Assembly: GCA_905250115.1 (NCBI GenBank)
Contig: CAJNOI010000001.1
Location: 1,180,977 to 1,244,976, forward strand
Origin: Adineta steineri
Lineage: Eukaryota; Rotifera; Eurotatoria; Adinetida; Adinetidae
Length of the DNA stretch: 64,000 bases
Direction: 5' to 3'
The notes beneath the pieces were generated by a model that saw only the letters and a program-made list of their open reading frames with translations, was not told the DNA's origin and ran no database searches. Shown here one piece after another: positions 10,106-21,852 of this stretch. Within the stretch, counting starts at the first letter, position 1; every line of letters starts with the position of its first letter. Made by a program: the position numbers and the translations under genes.

Positions 10106-10856
10106 TTAAACGTATTTTTCTTCAAGAAAGTCAATAACTTGTTGATGATAATCGTCAGTTAATTGATATGATTTTACCCAAAATGTTTTTTTATTTTTCT
10201 TGACTTGAATTTGATATTCTAATGTATTTGTTTTTTTATTTCGACGAACATCAAGTATATTATCAAGTTTAGCTATATCAAGTATATCACTATCATTACT
10301 ATTGATCGAAGGTGTTACTTCCGTATCAGATGTACTCTTACGTAATCGTTTTGATGCTGGTGATCTAGTTGATTTCTTTGGTAAATAATTATTATTATCA
10401 TCATCGTCGTCATCATCATTTTCATCTTCATCATCAGTAAAATTACTATTATGACTAGTGAGACTTTTATTATTTGTACGACTTGGAGCACTACGACTAC
10501 GATCACGTTTTTTATTGTCATTGGTTGATTTTGTCGATGATAATACACTAGATCGAGCTGATCTAGTACTAGCACGAGCTTCAGTTTTCTTCGAATTAGT
10601 TTTCGTTTTTGCTGCATGTTCAGCTTCGAATGCTTTAACCAATTCAGGACAATTGTTTACATTATTTACTGGTTCCCATGTATTATCTGCTGTAGAATAT
10701 CCTAGAAAATGAAACATTATGATATGATTTTCAATGAATATTGAATTGTATTTATATACCTTTCCATTTTATTAAATAGAAAACTTGACCTTTTCCATCA
10801 GTTCGTTTGGAAACAATCTTTTCGACGTCATAATCTTTATTTTTTGAGGAAGACAT
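10106..10856 (-). CDS. HP1/CBX-like chromodomain protein
   Basis: Two exons (10760-10856 and 10106-10701) joined in phase give 230 residues. An N-terminal chromodomain spans about residues 8-60, with the methyl-lysine cage aromatics in place: Tyr in KDYDVEKI, Trp and Tyr in KWKGYS, followed by NTWEPV and CPELVKAFE. A basic Ser-rich linker and an Asp tract (residues about 125-140, encoded by a GAT/GAC repeat) lead to a C-terminal segment (ILDVRRNKKTNTLEYQIQV to FLEEKYV) that looks like a diverged second chromodomain or chromoshadow domain lacking its Trp core. The role would be reading histone H3 methyl-lysine in heterochromatin. The start chosen is the only ATG that keeps the VEKI chromodomain start. 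HP1 versus Polycomb-type CBX cannot be separated, though the spacing of two terminal domains favours HP1. Confidence 0.87.
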
Positions 10857-10904
10857 GATAATATTATTGATATGGGATGCGATGCACGAATAAACAATCA
10901 AAAC

Positions 10905-11044
10905 AATTTTTCACTATTCTGGAAGATAGAAAGGATCGATTATTTGTTTGAACTGACTTTATGGTTAAACAGATAATTTTTCCCTATTCTGGAAGAAAGA
11001 AAGGATCGATTATTTGTTTAAACATAGTTTATAGTTAACCATTC
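10905..11044. repeat. 70-bp direct tandem duplication upstream of the chromodomain gene
   Basis: Two copies, 10905-10974 and 10975-11044, both containing CTATTCTGGAAGA and AAGGATCGATTATTTGTTT. The copies differ at several bases, mostly in the last third. They lie 49-190 bp before the start codon of the chromodomain gene, so they probably fall in its promoter or leader. Confidence 0.85.
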
Positions 11045-11978
11045 AGAAATCAGCGTGCATATATCCAATGAAAAACAATTATTTCAGAAGAGAAAAACAA
11101 TAAGGACGCTAAATATTTGGTAACATAATATAATTTCGGTTTTTTCCTAACATAAATGACTATAGAAACCAAAGTAACATGGACTGTAGCCACCCTTTAA
11201 AGGAATTCAACAAATTAAGGAAAACATGAAAACCATTGTAGAGGCACAACGAGTTTTATAATGGAAAAAATTTCATTGGTTGAATAAATAAGAACAAATC
11301 TTTAATAGAGAATTCATCTTACTAGAGATTTCGCATTGATAGAAATGTAATAAAAAGCAACAGCTGTATCTTCTCCAAAAAGTAATGTTTGGACATCTGC
11401 TATCTATACACAACACAGCTCTCAACACTTCCATAATTCATAGCCTTCGATGACCTATAAACATTTACGATTCTTCTGGTCATATAAATGTCTGTTATAC
11501 TATGCATGAATAAAAAATTTACTCATTCAATATGTTATACCCTTCTAGAAAAATCGAATAGAAAGCGAGACCTTATTATGACAATTATAAATTGATTTAT
11601 ATTTAAAAGTGTATCTTCTTGTTCTTATTACATAAACATACACACAGATATTTTTTTTTGTTTTTACAAACACAGAACAAAGAAAAAATAGAAGACAAAG
11701 TTAAACTTCATTAAAAACACAGTATAGAGTATGAATAAAAGATTTTAGAATTTATTTTTCTTCTATTTCTTTAGACAACGAAAAGAATAGATTACAACAA
11801 ATGATTAAAAAGATACACACAGATACAAAAAGCAACTATAATTGTGGAATCCATTTCTGAAATATTTTGTTATTTGTATAAAAGCAAAAAAAAAAATACT
11901 AAATAATTTACGATGTTCTGAAAAACAAAAATTCAAAAAAAATTATCTAATAATTAATATATATATACAAAATAAAAC
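11045..11978. other. Intergenic between the chromodomain gene and the histone deacetylase gene
   Basis: AT-rich, no gene. It holds the 3' side of the deacetylase gene. A strong splice acceptor (TTTTTGTTTTTCAG on the minus strand, near 11930) may belong to an alternative last exon of that gene. Confidence 0.5.
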
Positions 11979-14152
11979 TTACTCTGATGTATCCATACCA
12001 TCTTTAGGTGGAGCAGTGACAGCTTCTGTTCCTACATTACCATTTACAATTGTTGTTGTTGTTGTTGTTAAAACTGAATTTTCTGTTGACATTTCATTTC
12101 CATTTACCGATGGAACAACAACAGTTGCTTCTGTAGTCTTTGTTATTTGAGTAACGGTTGTATTTACAACTGAATCAGTAGCTAAAACTTTTGCATTGCC
12201 ATTGAGTGTTATACCATTTAAAGAATCCGAACTAGCTTTACGTTTATTTGAAATGTATCTTGCATTTGAATGATTACGTCGTTTATCACCATCTTCATCT
12301 TCTGAATCTGATAATTCTCGTTCATCAACAATACGACGATCTTTTTGTACTTGTGAAATACGCTAAATTAATAAAATCAAATAATAATAATAATGATCAT
12401 TATTTTTTTTTTATTTTACTTTATTTGGATTACTATCTTTATCTTCATCTACACCTCGATCAACATCCATAAAATCATCCGGAATAGCTAAATATAATAA
12501 TAGTTCAAAAAAAAATCGAATATTTCTTTAAATAAATCATACATTGCATTTGAACACCAGGTACATGAGGTATCATTCGAAGATTATCAAAAAGTTTTAT
12601 TCTAATTAAATATTTCATATTTATTTTCAAATTTTCTTTTGTCCTAATTAATATTTACTTGATTTTATCTAAATATTCTGCACTATTTTGATTTGGCATA
12701 TTTGATGGATTTATATTTAATTTAAAATCTGGTCCATAATATTCAAAATAATCATTATATGGTAAATCTTCAGTAAAGAAAAAAACAACATATTTCTATA
12801 ATTAAATTATAAATAAAAATTAACATTTACCATTTGAAATTTCTTGATCAAGTGCAATAGCTGTTTCATTTGTCCATGCACGTGCAACATTTCGAATAGT
12901 ATAACCTCCACCACCGAGGAGTAATAAAGGTAAATTCAAATTTTTAATAAATTCTACACATTTTCCATGTCCTAATAAATATAAAAACGTTAATAATATT
13001 TTACTATAGAATAAAAACATAAACCTTTAAGAGTTAAATTAAAACAACCAAGACGATCTCCAGTAAGTGAATCAGCACCACATTGTAATACAATTGCATT
13101 CGGTTGATATGTTTCCATAACTTTCGTCATAACCGGTTTAAAAATTGTTTCATACGTATCATCATCAATTCCATCACGTAATGGAAAATTAACAGCATAA
13201 TGTTTACCTCGTCCGGCACCAATATCCTTTGTAAAAAATCAACTTTTATTTTTATAATAAAACTCTAATAAACTTACCCGAAGATCACCTGTACCTGGAA
13301 AATATTCTCCGAATTTATGAAATGATACTGTCATTACTCTATCGGTTGTATAGAATGCTTCTTCAACTCCATCTCCATGATGAACATCAATATCAATATA
13401 AAGTACTCGTTGATGGTATCTTTAAAGAGAAAAACAAAATAATACAAAATTTTCGTTTTCTTTTAATTTACTTGAGTAATTCAAGTATAGCCAAAACAAT
13501 ATCATTAATATAACAAAAACCCGATGCTTCAGATTTTTTTGCATGATGAAGACCACCAGCCCAATTAATAGCAATATCAGTTAGTTTTCGATTAAGTTTA
13601 ACTGCACCGGCTAATGAACCACCCGCTGATATTTGACAAAATTCATACACACCTTCAAATACTGGACAATCTTCCCCAACATTAACTACAAAAACAAAAA
13701 AAAAGATAATTAAATATTAATGAAAAAAAAAAATAAAAATATACATCTTTGCATTTGTTTATTAAATTCCATAATATTATCCGGTCGAACATTTTTTATA
13801 AATTTAACATATTCATCACTATGAAAACGTGTCATTTCATCAGCAAATGCTTTATGTGGACGCTAAAAAGGAAGAATATTTTATTGCATGAAAATTTCGT
13901 TTTTAATTTATATTCTTACATAAATTTCCATTTTACGATAGAGACCATAATTAAGAATTAAATTATGTGCCATACGTATACGATGTGGTTTCATTGGATG
14001 ACCTTGTCTAATTTAAAAAGAAAGTTTTTAAAAATAAAGTTTTAATTTTATTAATCAATTTACCCGTAATAATAATTTCCCACATCGTAGTCATAATAAT
14101 ATGAGACCTTTTTACGACTATGAGGACCTATAGGTGCAGGTGTTGTTGTCAT
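11979..14152 (-). CDS. HDAC1: Class I histone deacetylase, HDAC1/2 type
   Basis: About ten exons encoding roughly 480 residues, the usual HDAC1/2 length. The catalytic domain fills about residues 10-375. Diagnostic blocks include [47 protein letters not shown] (zinc Asp and His), [12 protein letters not shown], the second zinc Asp in [13 protein letters not shown], and [17 protein letters not shown] with the catalytic Tyr. [13 protein letters not shown] and a [11 protein letters not shown] region match HDAC1/2 rather than HDAC3 or HDAC8. The tail is acidic then Thr/Val-rich. It removes acetyl groups from histone lysines in nuclear corepressor complexes. The stop used (TAA at 11979-11981) sits inside a good splice-donor sequence, so a longer tail is possible. 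A splice acceptor lies 14 nt before the ATG. The gene starts 311 bp from the divergent NUDT6 gene. Confidence 0.95.
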
Positions 14153-14463
14153 TGTTTTAATAAGATCTAAAATAAAAAGATTTGCTTCCTTGGACAAATG
14201 AAGATAAGAAAAAATTGATTAATAATGACAGTAAAGAATTGACTTTCAATAATTAAGTAAGGAATAAACAAATATAAATTATTCGATAATGATTCACTTA
14301 TATTGAGAAGAAAAAGCCAGAGAAATATTTTGAAAAAATAAATATATATTATATTACAACTATTTTTTTTTTGACAGAAATCTGTTTATTAGACTTTTTT
14401 AAAGTGACATCTACTTGAAAGATCGTAATTCGTTCGAAAATAGACGTATATACACTAAATAAA
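14153..14463. promoter_or_regulatory. Shared upstream region of two divergent genes
   Basis: 311 bp separate the start codons of HDAC1 (minus) and NUDT6 (plus), so both promoters must lie here or overlap. On the minus strand TTTTTATTTTAG ends at 14167, just before the HDAC1 leader, and looks like a cis or trans splice acceptor. No TATA element can be assigned in such AT-rich sequence. Confidence 0.5.
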
Positions 14464-15860
14464 ATGAATGATAGTCAGTCATTATTAACTTATAGTAGTC
14501 ACCGTCTTACAACTCATTCAGAAATGTTCCCTTTTATGCTTAGACCTTCTGTGAATATTTTTTCTCGTCGATTATTTTCACAAAAATCTATTTTACCTCA
14601 CGAAATCGATCGATTCAATGCTGCACGTGTTCGCATTTCAGATTGGCCATCTGATCTAAAAACTATTCGAGAAACACTTTCTGGTTATTATTCAATGGAT
14701 CTTACATAATTAACAAGATGTATTAAATATTTTAGCTTCACTTGAACAATGGCGAAAAGATAAACGTACATCTGCCTGGCTCTGGATTCCAATTGAACAT
14801 GCACATGTGATACCAATTGCCGGTGAATTAGGTAAAGAAGAAAAAAAAATAACTTTATATAATTATAAAAATTAGTTTTATTCTGTAAAGGATTTACTTA
14901 TCATAATGCTGAAGAAAGAACTGCTGTATTAAATCAATGGTTATTACCAACAAAATCATTGGTACCACGATTTGCAACGTATGTCTAGAAACATTAATGA
15001 TTTCGAAAAACATTTTATGCATATTTTAGACATCAAGGTATATATTTAATGAAGTTTATAGATTGCCTAGAACACACGTATTTTATAATTTAGTTGGAGT
15101 TGGTGGTGCTGTTCTTCGTAATAAAACAAATGAATTATTGATTATAAAAGAACGAGTTAGAAATATGGAATTTTGGAAGGTAAAACAAACATGTAACAAA
15201 TAATAATAAAATATTTCATTATTTTCTTTTTAGTTACCTGGAGGTATGTATTTTAATTTTAAATTATGAGCATATTAATATTGTGAATACATATATTATA
15301 ATAGGAGGTACTGAACTTTCAGAAGATATTGGTAAGATTTAATTGTTTATTTTATAAAATTATCTTTTGTTTTCATGTAGCTGATGGTGCAATACGAGAA
15401 GTGTTTGAAGAAACTGGTATTCAATCAAGTTTGTGTTATAATATTCTTAATTGAATTAAAAATGAATTGTTTTTGAATTAGAATTTGAATCAATTATTGC
15501 ATTCCGTCAAGTACATAATCATCCTGGTAGATTTGTAAATTTTTTAAAAGTAATATTAATTATTTCATTCTTATAGGTGGACATGGTCGTTCTGATCTAT
15601 ATTTTATTTGTCGTTTATCTGCTTTAACAGATACAATTAAAATGGATACAAACGAAGTTATTGATTGTAAATGGGTAAAACTTGATGAAGCAGTTAAATC
15701 AAACAATCCATTGTTACAACGTGTTGCCCAGCAACTAATATTTGGTCTTAAAAATGGTTTTGAACAATCGATTGATTTTTCACTTGAACAAATTCCATCG
15801 ATTGTTACAGGAAAAACTTTTGAATTTTTTACACGTTCAATAAAAAAAACAAGTCAATAA
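14464..15860 (+). CDS. NUDT6: Nudix hydrolase, NUDT6 family
   Basis: A gene of about nine exons and 310 residues (human NUDT6: 316). The N-terminal pre-Nudix domain contains RFNAARVRISDWPSDL and EQWRKDKRTSAWLWIPI. Exon 1 ends at 14683 and exon 2 starts at 14736; reading on past the donor gives a false stop at 14707. The Nudix box is perfect (GX5EX7REUXEEXGU): GGTELSE, DIADGAI, REVFEETGI. It is split over four exons including one of only 10 nt (15234-15243) and one of 27 nt (15305-15331). The C-terminal part has GGHGRSDLYFICRL and DCKWVKLDEA as in NUDT6. Nudix enzymes hydrolyse nucleoside diphosphate derivatives; the natural substrate of NUDT6 is not certain. An N-terminal Arg/Ser-rich stretch (SVNIFSRRLFSQKS) could be a mitochondrial signal. 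AKAP17A follows after 54 bp. Confidence 0.93.
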
Positions 15861-15888
15861 TCTAAGAGTATTTCACTATTTCGTTGTT

Positions 15889-15901
15889 CTTTTTATTTCA
15901 G
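15889..15901 (+). promoter_or_regulatory. Candidate trans-splice acceptor before AKAP17A
   Basis: A pyrimidine tract ending CTTTTTATTTCAG lies 13 nt before the AKAP17A start codon and within 41 nt of the NUDT6 stop. There is no room for a separate promoter and upstream exon. This is the pattern expected at a downstream operon cistron that receives a spliced leader. Confidence 0.5.
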
Positions 15902-15914
15902 ATTAATTAAAATC

Positions 15915-17767
15915 ATGTCAAATATTTCACAATGTAAAGATCTGAGCGAACGCGGTGATCTATGTGAATCATTGGTAAAAAAAACTTATTTTCTTTAAAT
16001 TAAAAATTTCATTATTTTTTTTTGATTCTTCTATAGCATATGTATTTAAAACCAATTGCACGTATTAATATAAGTGTACCTATTCCTCCAACGATGCGTG
16101 TTGCAGGTTCAACAATATCAACATGGGAAATAATGGATAAAATTCGTGAATTAATTTTACCAGATGAATTTGTTTTTCTACGTTTATTAAAAAGTGCTGG
16201 TGAATTATATCGTTTTGAAGGTGAATTAGAATCAAAAGCAATAGCACGTAGTTGTTTAACACGTTTGGATAATGCACTTATTCGTATGGAAACTACTGGA
16301 CATGAATTTCGTTTACGTGCAGCTGATGCTAAATTACCATATCCAACACGAACTGAATGGGAAACATTTTTTCGTGAAAGTAAAGGTATGAATGAAACAA
16401 AGCCTGGTGAACGTGCAGATACAATTCATGTTGAAGGTTTACCTATACGATGGTTTCAGGTAATTAAATTATATTTTACCAAAAGCATAAAATTAATATA
16501 TCAATGATTTCTCTCTAGGCAAAACAAAATCCGATGCAAGCTGTTCAAGCTGCTGCAGCAGCTATTGGACCTACTGGTTTACCATTATCATCAACAAATT
16601 CTAATATAGATGATAAAGAAAATAAACCATCAATTGAAATACTTCAACAAGTATTTGCTGTATTTGGTGAAATTCGTTGTTGCGATATTCCAATTCTTGA
16701 TCCATATCGTCTATTAAATGGTACTAATGTTCCTATACAACAAGATACAACATTTGATGCATATATTCAATATAATGAATATATTGGATTTGTTAAAGCA
16801 ATGGATGCATGTCGAAATATGAAATTAATGTTAATTGATGATACAAATACAGCTTATACAGCGAGTATTAAAGTAAAAGAAACATTTATCAAAAAAGAAT
16901 GTATACATATAACTATTAATTTATAGGTAGATTTTGATCGTACAAGACATTTATCTGATAGAATGATTAAAAAACGTCGTATTGAACAAATGAAAACAAC
17001 CGAAATGAATAAATTAAAACAAGCTGATACTCAACGACTTAAAGATGAAGATGAACGTCGAAGAGAAATTGAACGGTAATAAAAAATCTTCTTATATAGA
17101 AATTTATAAATGTATGTGTAATTATAGTTTAAGAATTGAATTACAAGATGCTGAAGCTGAAGATATAGTTGGTAGTAAAGATATAACAAAAGATACTCGA
17201 CGTCGACAACGGTAAATAAAAGAAATGAAATGTTTTTTCAAAAACAAATTCATTTTTTTAGAGAAGAAAAACGACGATTAAAACGTCTTGAACGTAAACG
17301 TCAACATGAAGAAAAAACTTTAGCAATGAAAATTGCAATTGAAGAACGAAAAATGTTAATTGCTCATAGAAAATTAGAATCAATGAGATTACTTGAAGAA
17401 TTATTTAATCGTGTTAAAGTAAAAAACAAAAACAAACAATCTCATTAAATTATTTTTCGTATTCTTTTAGGTACAAATAGCTCAAGAGGAATTAAATAAA
17501 AAAGAACGTGAACTTCAAGAGCAACGTTTACGTGGTATGGATATTGAAACAACAAACAACAATCCTACTAATAATAATTCAACACCATTTATGCCAACAC
17601 AATCAACAACACCGAAAGAATATAAACCATTGAATACATCTAATAATAATAAAGATATGATTGAAGCACAATTAAATGAATTACGTAAAGAATTCTATCA
17701 AAAAGATGAAACAATTGATGATATATTAAGAAAACGAACAACTATTCTTGATCGTAAAGTATTTTAA
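15915..17767 (+). CDS. AKAP17A: AKAP17A-like splicing regulator and A-kinase anchor
   Basis: About seven exons. The N-terminal block MYLKPIARINISVPIP matches human AKAP17A (LYLKPITKMTISVALP); then follow FEGELESKAIARS, FPTR-like YPTRTEWETFFRESKGMN, PGERADTIHVEGLPIRWF, and an RRM-like region with VFGEIRCCDIPILDPYR and YIGFVKAMDACRNMKLM. A long charged helix (HLSDRMIKKRRIEQMK onward) gives the coiled-coil section. The family is nuclear, binds splicing factors in speckles and anchors protein kinase A. Compared with the 695-residue human protein this one is shorter (about 500) and lacks the long Arg/Ser-rich tail; it ends in an Asn/Thr-rich linker and a helix that stops with ILDRKVF. The gene lies immediately after NUDT6 on the same strand and ends 57 bp from the convergent EF-hand gene. 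Confidence 0.92.
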
Positions 17768-17824
17768 TGTTGTATAGAAAACAAAATTGATTATGTGTTA
17801 TTAAATAAAAAAATTCAACAAAAA

Positions 17825-18813
17825 TTATTTCGTTTTGTTTGAATATAATTGTAAAAGAAGTTTTTTGAATTCCTCTCGACTTATTCGATCATCATGATTT
17901 ATATCAGCTGTTTGCATCATTTCTTCAAGTAAATTATCATCAATATATTCACCTAAATTATGCATTGTTTCACGAATTTCATGTCGAGAGATATAATTAT
18001 CTTGATTACGATCAAATAAAATAAATATTGAATCAAATTTTTCTTCAAATGTTGATCGATGAAAACGTTTTTCTCGATCTAATAAAATATTTTTATATGA
18101 TTTAAATTCTTGCTTAGATATTCGTTGATCATGATTAAGATCAAGTTCTTCAAATATACGTAATATTAATTCATTTGAATTATAAATATGAGAAAAATTT
18201 CTTAAAAATAAAAACAAATAATATTATGTAATTAATAAAATACGCATTTTTTTCCCTCTCTTTCTCTACGAGTACTCAGCAAGGTCAAATACACCTTAGT
18301 CAAAATATATGATTTTCACGTGCTCATTCAATTAAGAAATAAATTAATCTTCGATGTTTATAGATGTCGGGACTAAATATTGTACATACGAAAACGAAAT
18401 CATTGTTTTCATGATAGTATCGTTGTATAATAAATGATTTTGTTTACAAATTTCTTTGGACTTACTTCAATACAGATTGCATATCAGATACAGATATATA
18501 ACCATCTGCATCGATATCAATTGATTGAAATTCTCGATCTAATATTTGTTCCCATTCAATTGGTGTTTCTAATGTATTCGCATGAAGTACTTGTTGTTTT
18601 TCTCTTTATTATGATTGATGTGTAAGAGAAAATTAAAAAGAAGCAAAATTTAAGTTATTACCGTGTTACTGTACTAATTTCAGTATTTATTGTCGATGTT
18701 TGTTGTGAAGATTCATAAGTATTATCCGTTGTTGTAGTTTTTACGCTAGTTTTAGAAATCTGTTTATTTTCGAATTTTTTATTGGAAATTTTCGATCGCC
18801 AACTAGAAGACAT
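17825..18813 (-). CDS. EF-hand calcium-binding protein
   Basis: Three coding exons (about 18680-18813, 18466-18605 and 17825-18198). The N-terminal 50 residues are polar, Ser/Thr/Lys-rich (MSSSWRSKISNKKFENKQ) and lack structure. Four EF-hand loops follow: DIDADGYISVSD, DLNHDQRISKQE, DRNQDNYISRHE and DINHDDRISREE, each with acidic residues at loop positions 1, 3, 5 and Glu or Asp at 12, so all four should bind calcium. The arrangement is calmodulin- or troponin-C-like, but the linker after the first hand is long and the basic N-terminal extension is not found in calmodulin. I cannot name the orthologue. The gene converges with AKAP17A. The second intron is about 267 bp, longer than most here. 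Confidence 0.85.
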
Positions 18814-18949
18814 ACATGAAGCATGTCAATTAGTAAAGTGAAATAAAAATAGAAAATATACTAATATAATATATATATATAAAACAATAACGTTATAGAA
18901 TAACAAAGCGCTATTTTATATATAAAAATAAAAATAAGAGAACAAATAA

Positions 18950-21835
18950 CTATTTATGTTTTCGTGCTTTCAATAATAAAAGAAAAAAGCTTAGAGCACG
19001 TAAACCAATCCATATTGCAATAATTAAACCAATATCACGTCCAAGATGAGACTAAAAAAAAATGAAAATTGACATGTTTAGATTTCGAATTAAATTTGAA
19101 TATCGTTTTTTTTTACTTTACTAAAACCAAGTAATTGTAAAACTTCATCTCCATTATGAATACAAGGACTTCCGGAATCAAGATTGGTACATGGCAATGT
19201 TTTTACATCTGTCCATTGATTTATGATTAATGCTTCGTTACCATAATAAAACCAACTGATATATTTAATCCATGTTAACCATTTTTGACCCGATCTGAAA
19301 TATCAATAAGTTTTATATGATTATAAAATAAATTAAACATTACTGATTATTTAAAAAGAATCCACCGAAAACCATCAATGGAAGAAGAATTGGAATTTGT
19401 AATGCTGCAGCTTGTTCTGGTGAATCAGCAATAACAGATAAAACTGATCCAAGACCAACTGAAGCAAAGCTTGTTAAAATAATTATTCCAGTAAATATAA
19501 AAAATCTTTTTGCAGTTGTATATAAATTTGTCATCCAATATGTAATCGCTACTTGAATAAGAGTAGTTATTGCAAATAAAGGAAGCTATTAGAAAATCAT
19601 ACATATGGATTATTTCTCTATATCGATTAGTTTATTTTTCTTACCTCAGTTACAAATTTAGCAAAATAATATGGTGCTACACGATAAACAGCATCATCAT
19701 AATCTTTATAAAATATTGGATATTCTTTTGTATAACTCTGAAAATGAAAAAATTGATTATGTATCATTCTTTTGTTTCTATATCTATTTACTTGCACAAC
19801 AGCAAATATATTTGAGAATGATGTGTTAATAATAATTAAAAAAATTAATGAATTAAAATTTTGTACAGCTGTTTGATCATATTTAAGTTGAATGTATAAA
19901 AGACCGATGAGAACACCAAGAAACTAAAAATAATAAGAATATTTTTTTATTAATTTAAAACATCAATAATCATACAATTGCAAGAATAATACGAAGACGA
20001 ATTTCAAACGGATTTTTAAAAATATCAACAAAATTTCTCCATATTAACCAACGTAATTGTGTGAAACTATTTGTTTTATATCTTGATTTTCTTTGATTTT
20101 GTACATCAACATCATCTGTATCGCCCTTTCGACAACATCGATTAATTAGTTTCGAACAGGGTATATTATCATCATCTTCTGGATTTTCTGAATGAAGAGC
20201 AAGTATTTCTGACATATAACGTGAATTTTGTGGAGATTTTTCATATCCATCACAAATACGCTAAAATTTAATCTGAATTATTTTTTCGAATAGAAGTATT
20301 TATTTTTTACTTTAATTTGTACAAGATTTTCTTCACGTGTTTTTGGATAAATAGCAAGTTGTTTAATATAAAAATCAGCCGGATTATAATTACGTGGAAT
20401 TTCCAAACCGAATCTTTAATAAAATAAGAAATAATTTATTTTTTATTCGATATATACATACTGTCGAAAGAATGCTGGAGCTTTTTCAAGTGAACCAAAA
20501 TATCCAACTCGACCTTCAGCTAATAAATATAATCTATTCATATACAAACAATATATATGTATATTAAAAACAACGATAAAATATATTTTTATACCTATCA
20601 AATAGAAAAAATATTTCTGATGATGGTTGATGTATAGTACAAATAATTGTTTTGCCTTGATCAGCTAATTTTCGCATAGCTTGTACGACAATAAATGCCA
20701 TTGAGGAATCTAAACCTGATGTTGGTTCATCACAGAAAAGTAATGGAGGATCACTAAGTATCTATAAAAATGTATTTATATAAAATTTTTAATTAGAAAA
20801 TTATCAACAAACTTCAGTAGCAAATGTTAAACGACGTTTTTCACCACCAGATAAACCTTTAACAATACCAGTTATACCAATGGTTGTATTTTCTGCTTTA
20901 CCTAAATTAAGCTAGAATGACCAAATTTAAATATTATTAAATAGGTTGAAAAATGATGACATACAAATTGAATAACTTCATCAACACGATTTTCTCGTTC
21001 GTCTTTTGTAAATTCTTTTCCAAGACGAAGCATCGCCTATAGAAAGAGAAAGAAAGAAAAATATATGTTGATATCTTTTGAAATAAAATCATACATGAAA
21101 TCGAAGATGTTCTCGAACAGTTAATGAACCAATAAATAATTCTTCTTGTTGAACAAATGCTGATATACCAGAAATATCTTTTTTCATTTTACGACCATTA
21201 ATTCGAACATCAGCATCGATTTTTAATTTACCTGATCGACGATGAGTTATAATATTCAATAGAGTTGTTTTACCAGCACCACTATTTTTTCAAATTTAAA
21301 TTTATTATATTTTATTTTATTTTAATTTTACAGACCTAGCTCCCATAATACCACACAATTCTCCTGGTTTAACAATACCACTAACTCCTTTTAATAAATC
21401 TTTTGGTTGGGATACTTCTCTACCTAAGCATCCATTAATTTTTCGCATAAGAGCATTTTGTTTTGAAGGTGCTTGTGCCCATACATTATGCCAAGATACT
21501 GTAATTGGTTGACTTTCTTTTAATGGTGAAATACCTGGACCCATATTTTGTAAAAATTCAGGTAATTCCGGCTTCACAAAATCACCAGTATTTGCATTTT
21601 GTGAACCCATTGATCGCAACGGACGAGGTTTAGACGGCTGACTTGCGCTAAACATTTTATTGTATGATGGTGGTGGCGATGGTTCTCTGTTCTACAAAAG
21701 GAAAATTATTATTGAAAGTAAAGTATTATTCAATAATTTTACATTAGATATCTGACTAGCATTGTTATTTTTTGATTGACGCATATTTGAAGCAACTTCC
21801 TGTTCTATCGCCCGTTGTTGTTTTGTGGACAGCAT
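18950..21835 (-). CDS. ABCG half transporter, white-like
   Basis: About eleven exons, roughly 700 residues. An N-terminal polar extension (residues 1-75, Pro/Ser-rich) precedes one nucleotide-binding domain with Walker [11 protein letters not shown]-loop FVQQEELF, signature LSGGEKRRL, and Walker [15 protein letters not shown] with the following His loop [10 protein letters not shown]. The linker contains [12 protein letters not shown], the wording of Drosophila White. The C-terminal half has six membrane segments with the FGGFFLNN and [17 protein letters not shown] blocks typical of ABCG proteins and a two-cysteine external loop ([10 protein letters not shown]). It should work as a dimer exporting lipids or small metabolites such as pigment precursors. 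Closest group is the White/ABCG1 branch. A splice acceptor at 21852 lies 17 nt before the start codon. Confidence 0.94.
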
Positions 21836-21852
21836 CGTGGCGACCGATCTTT

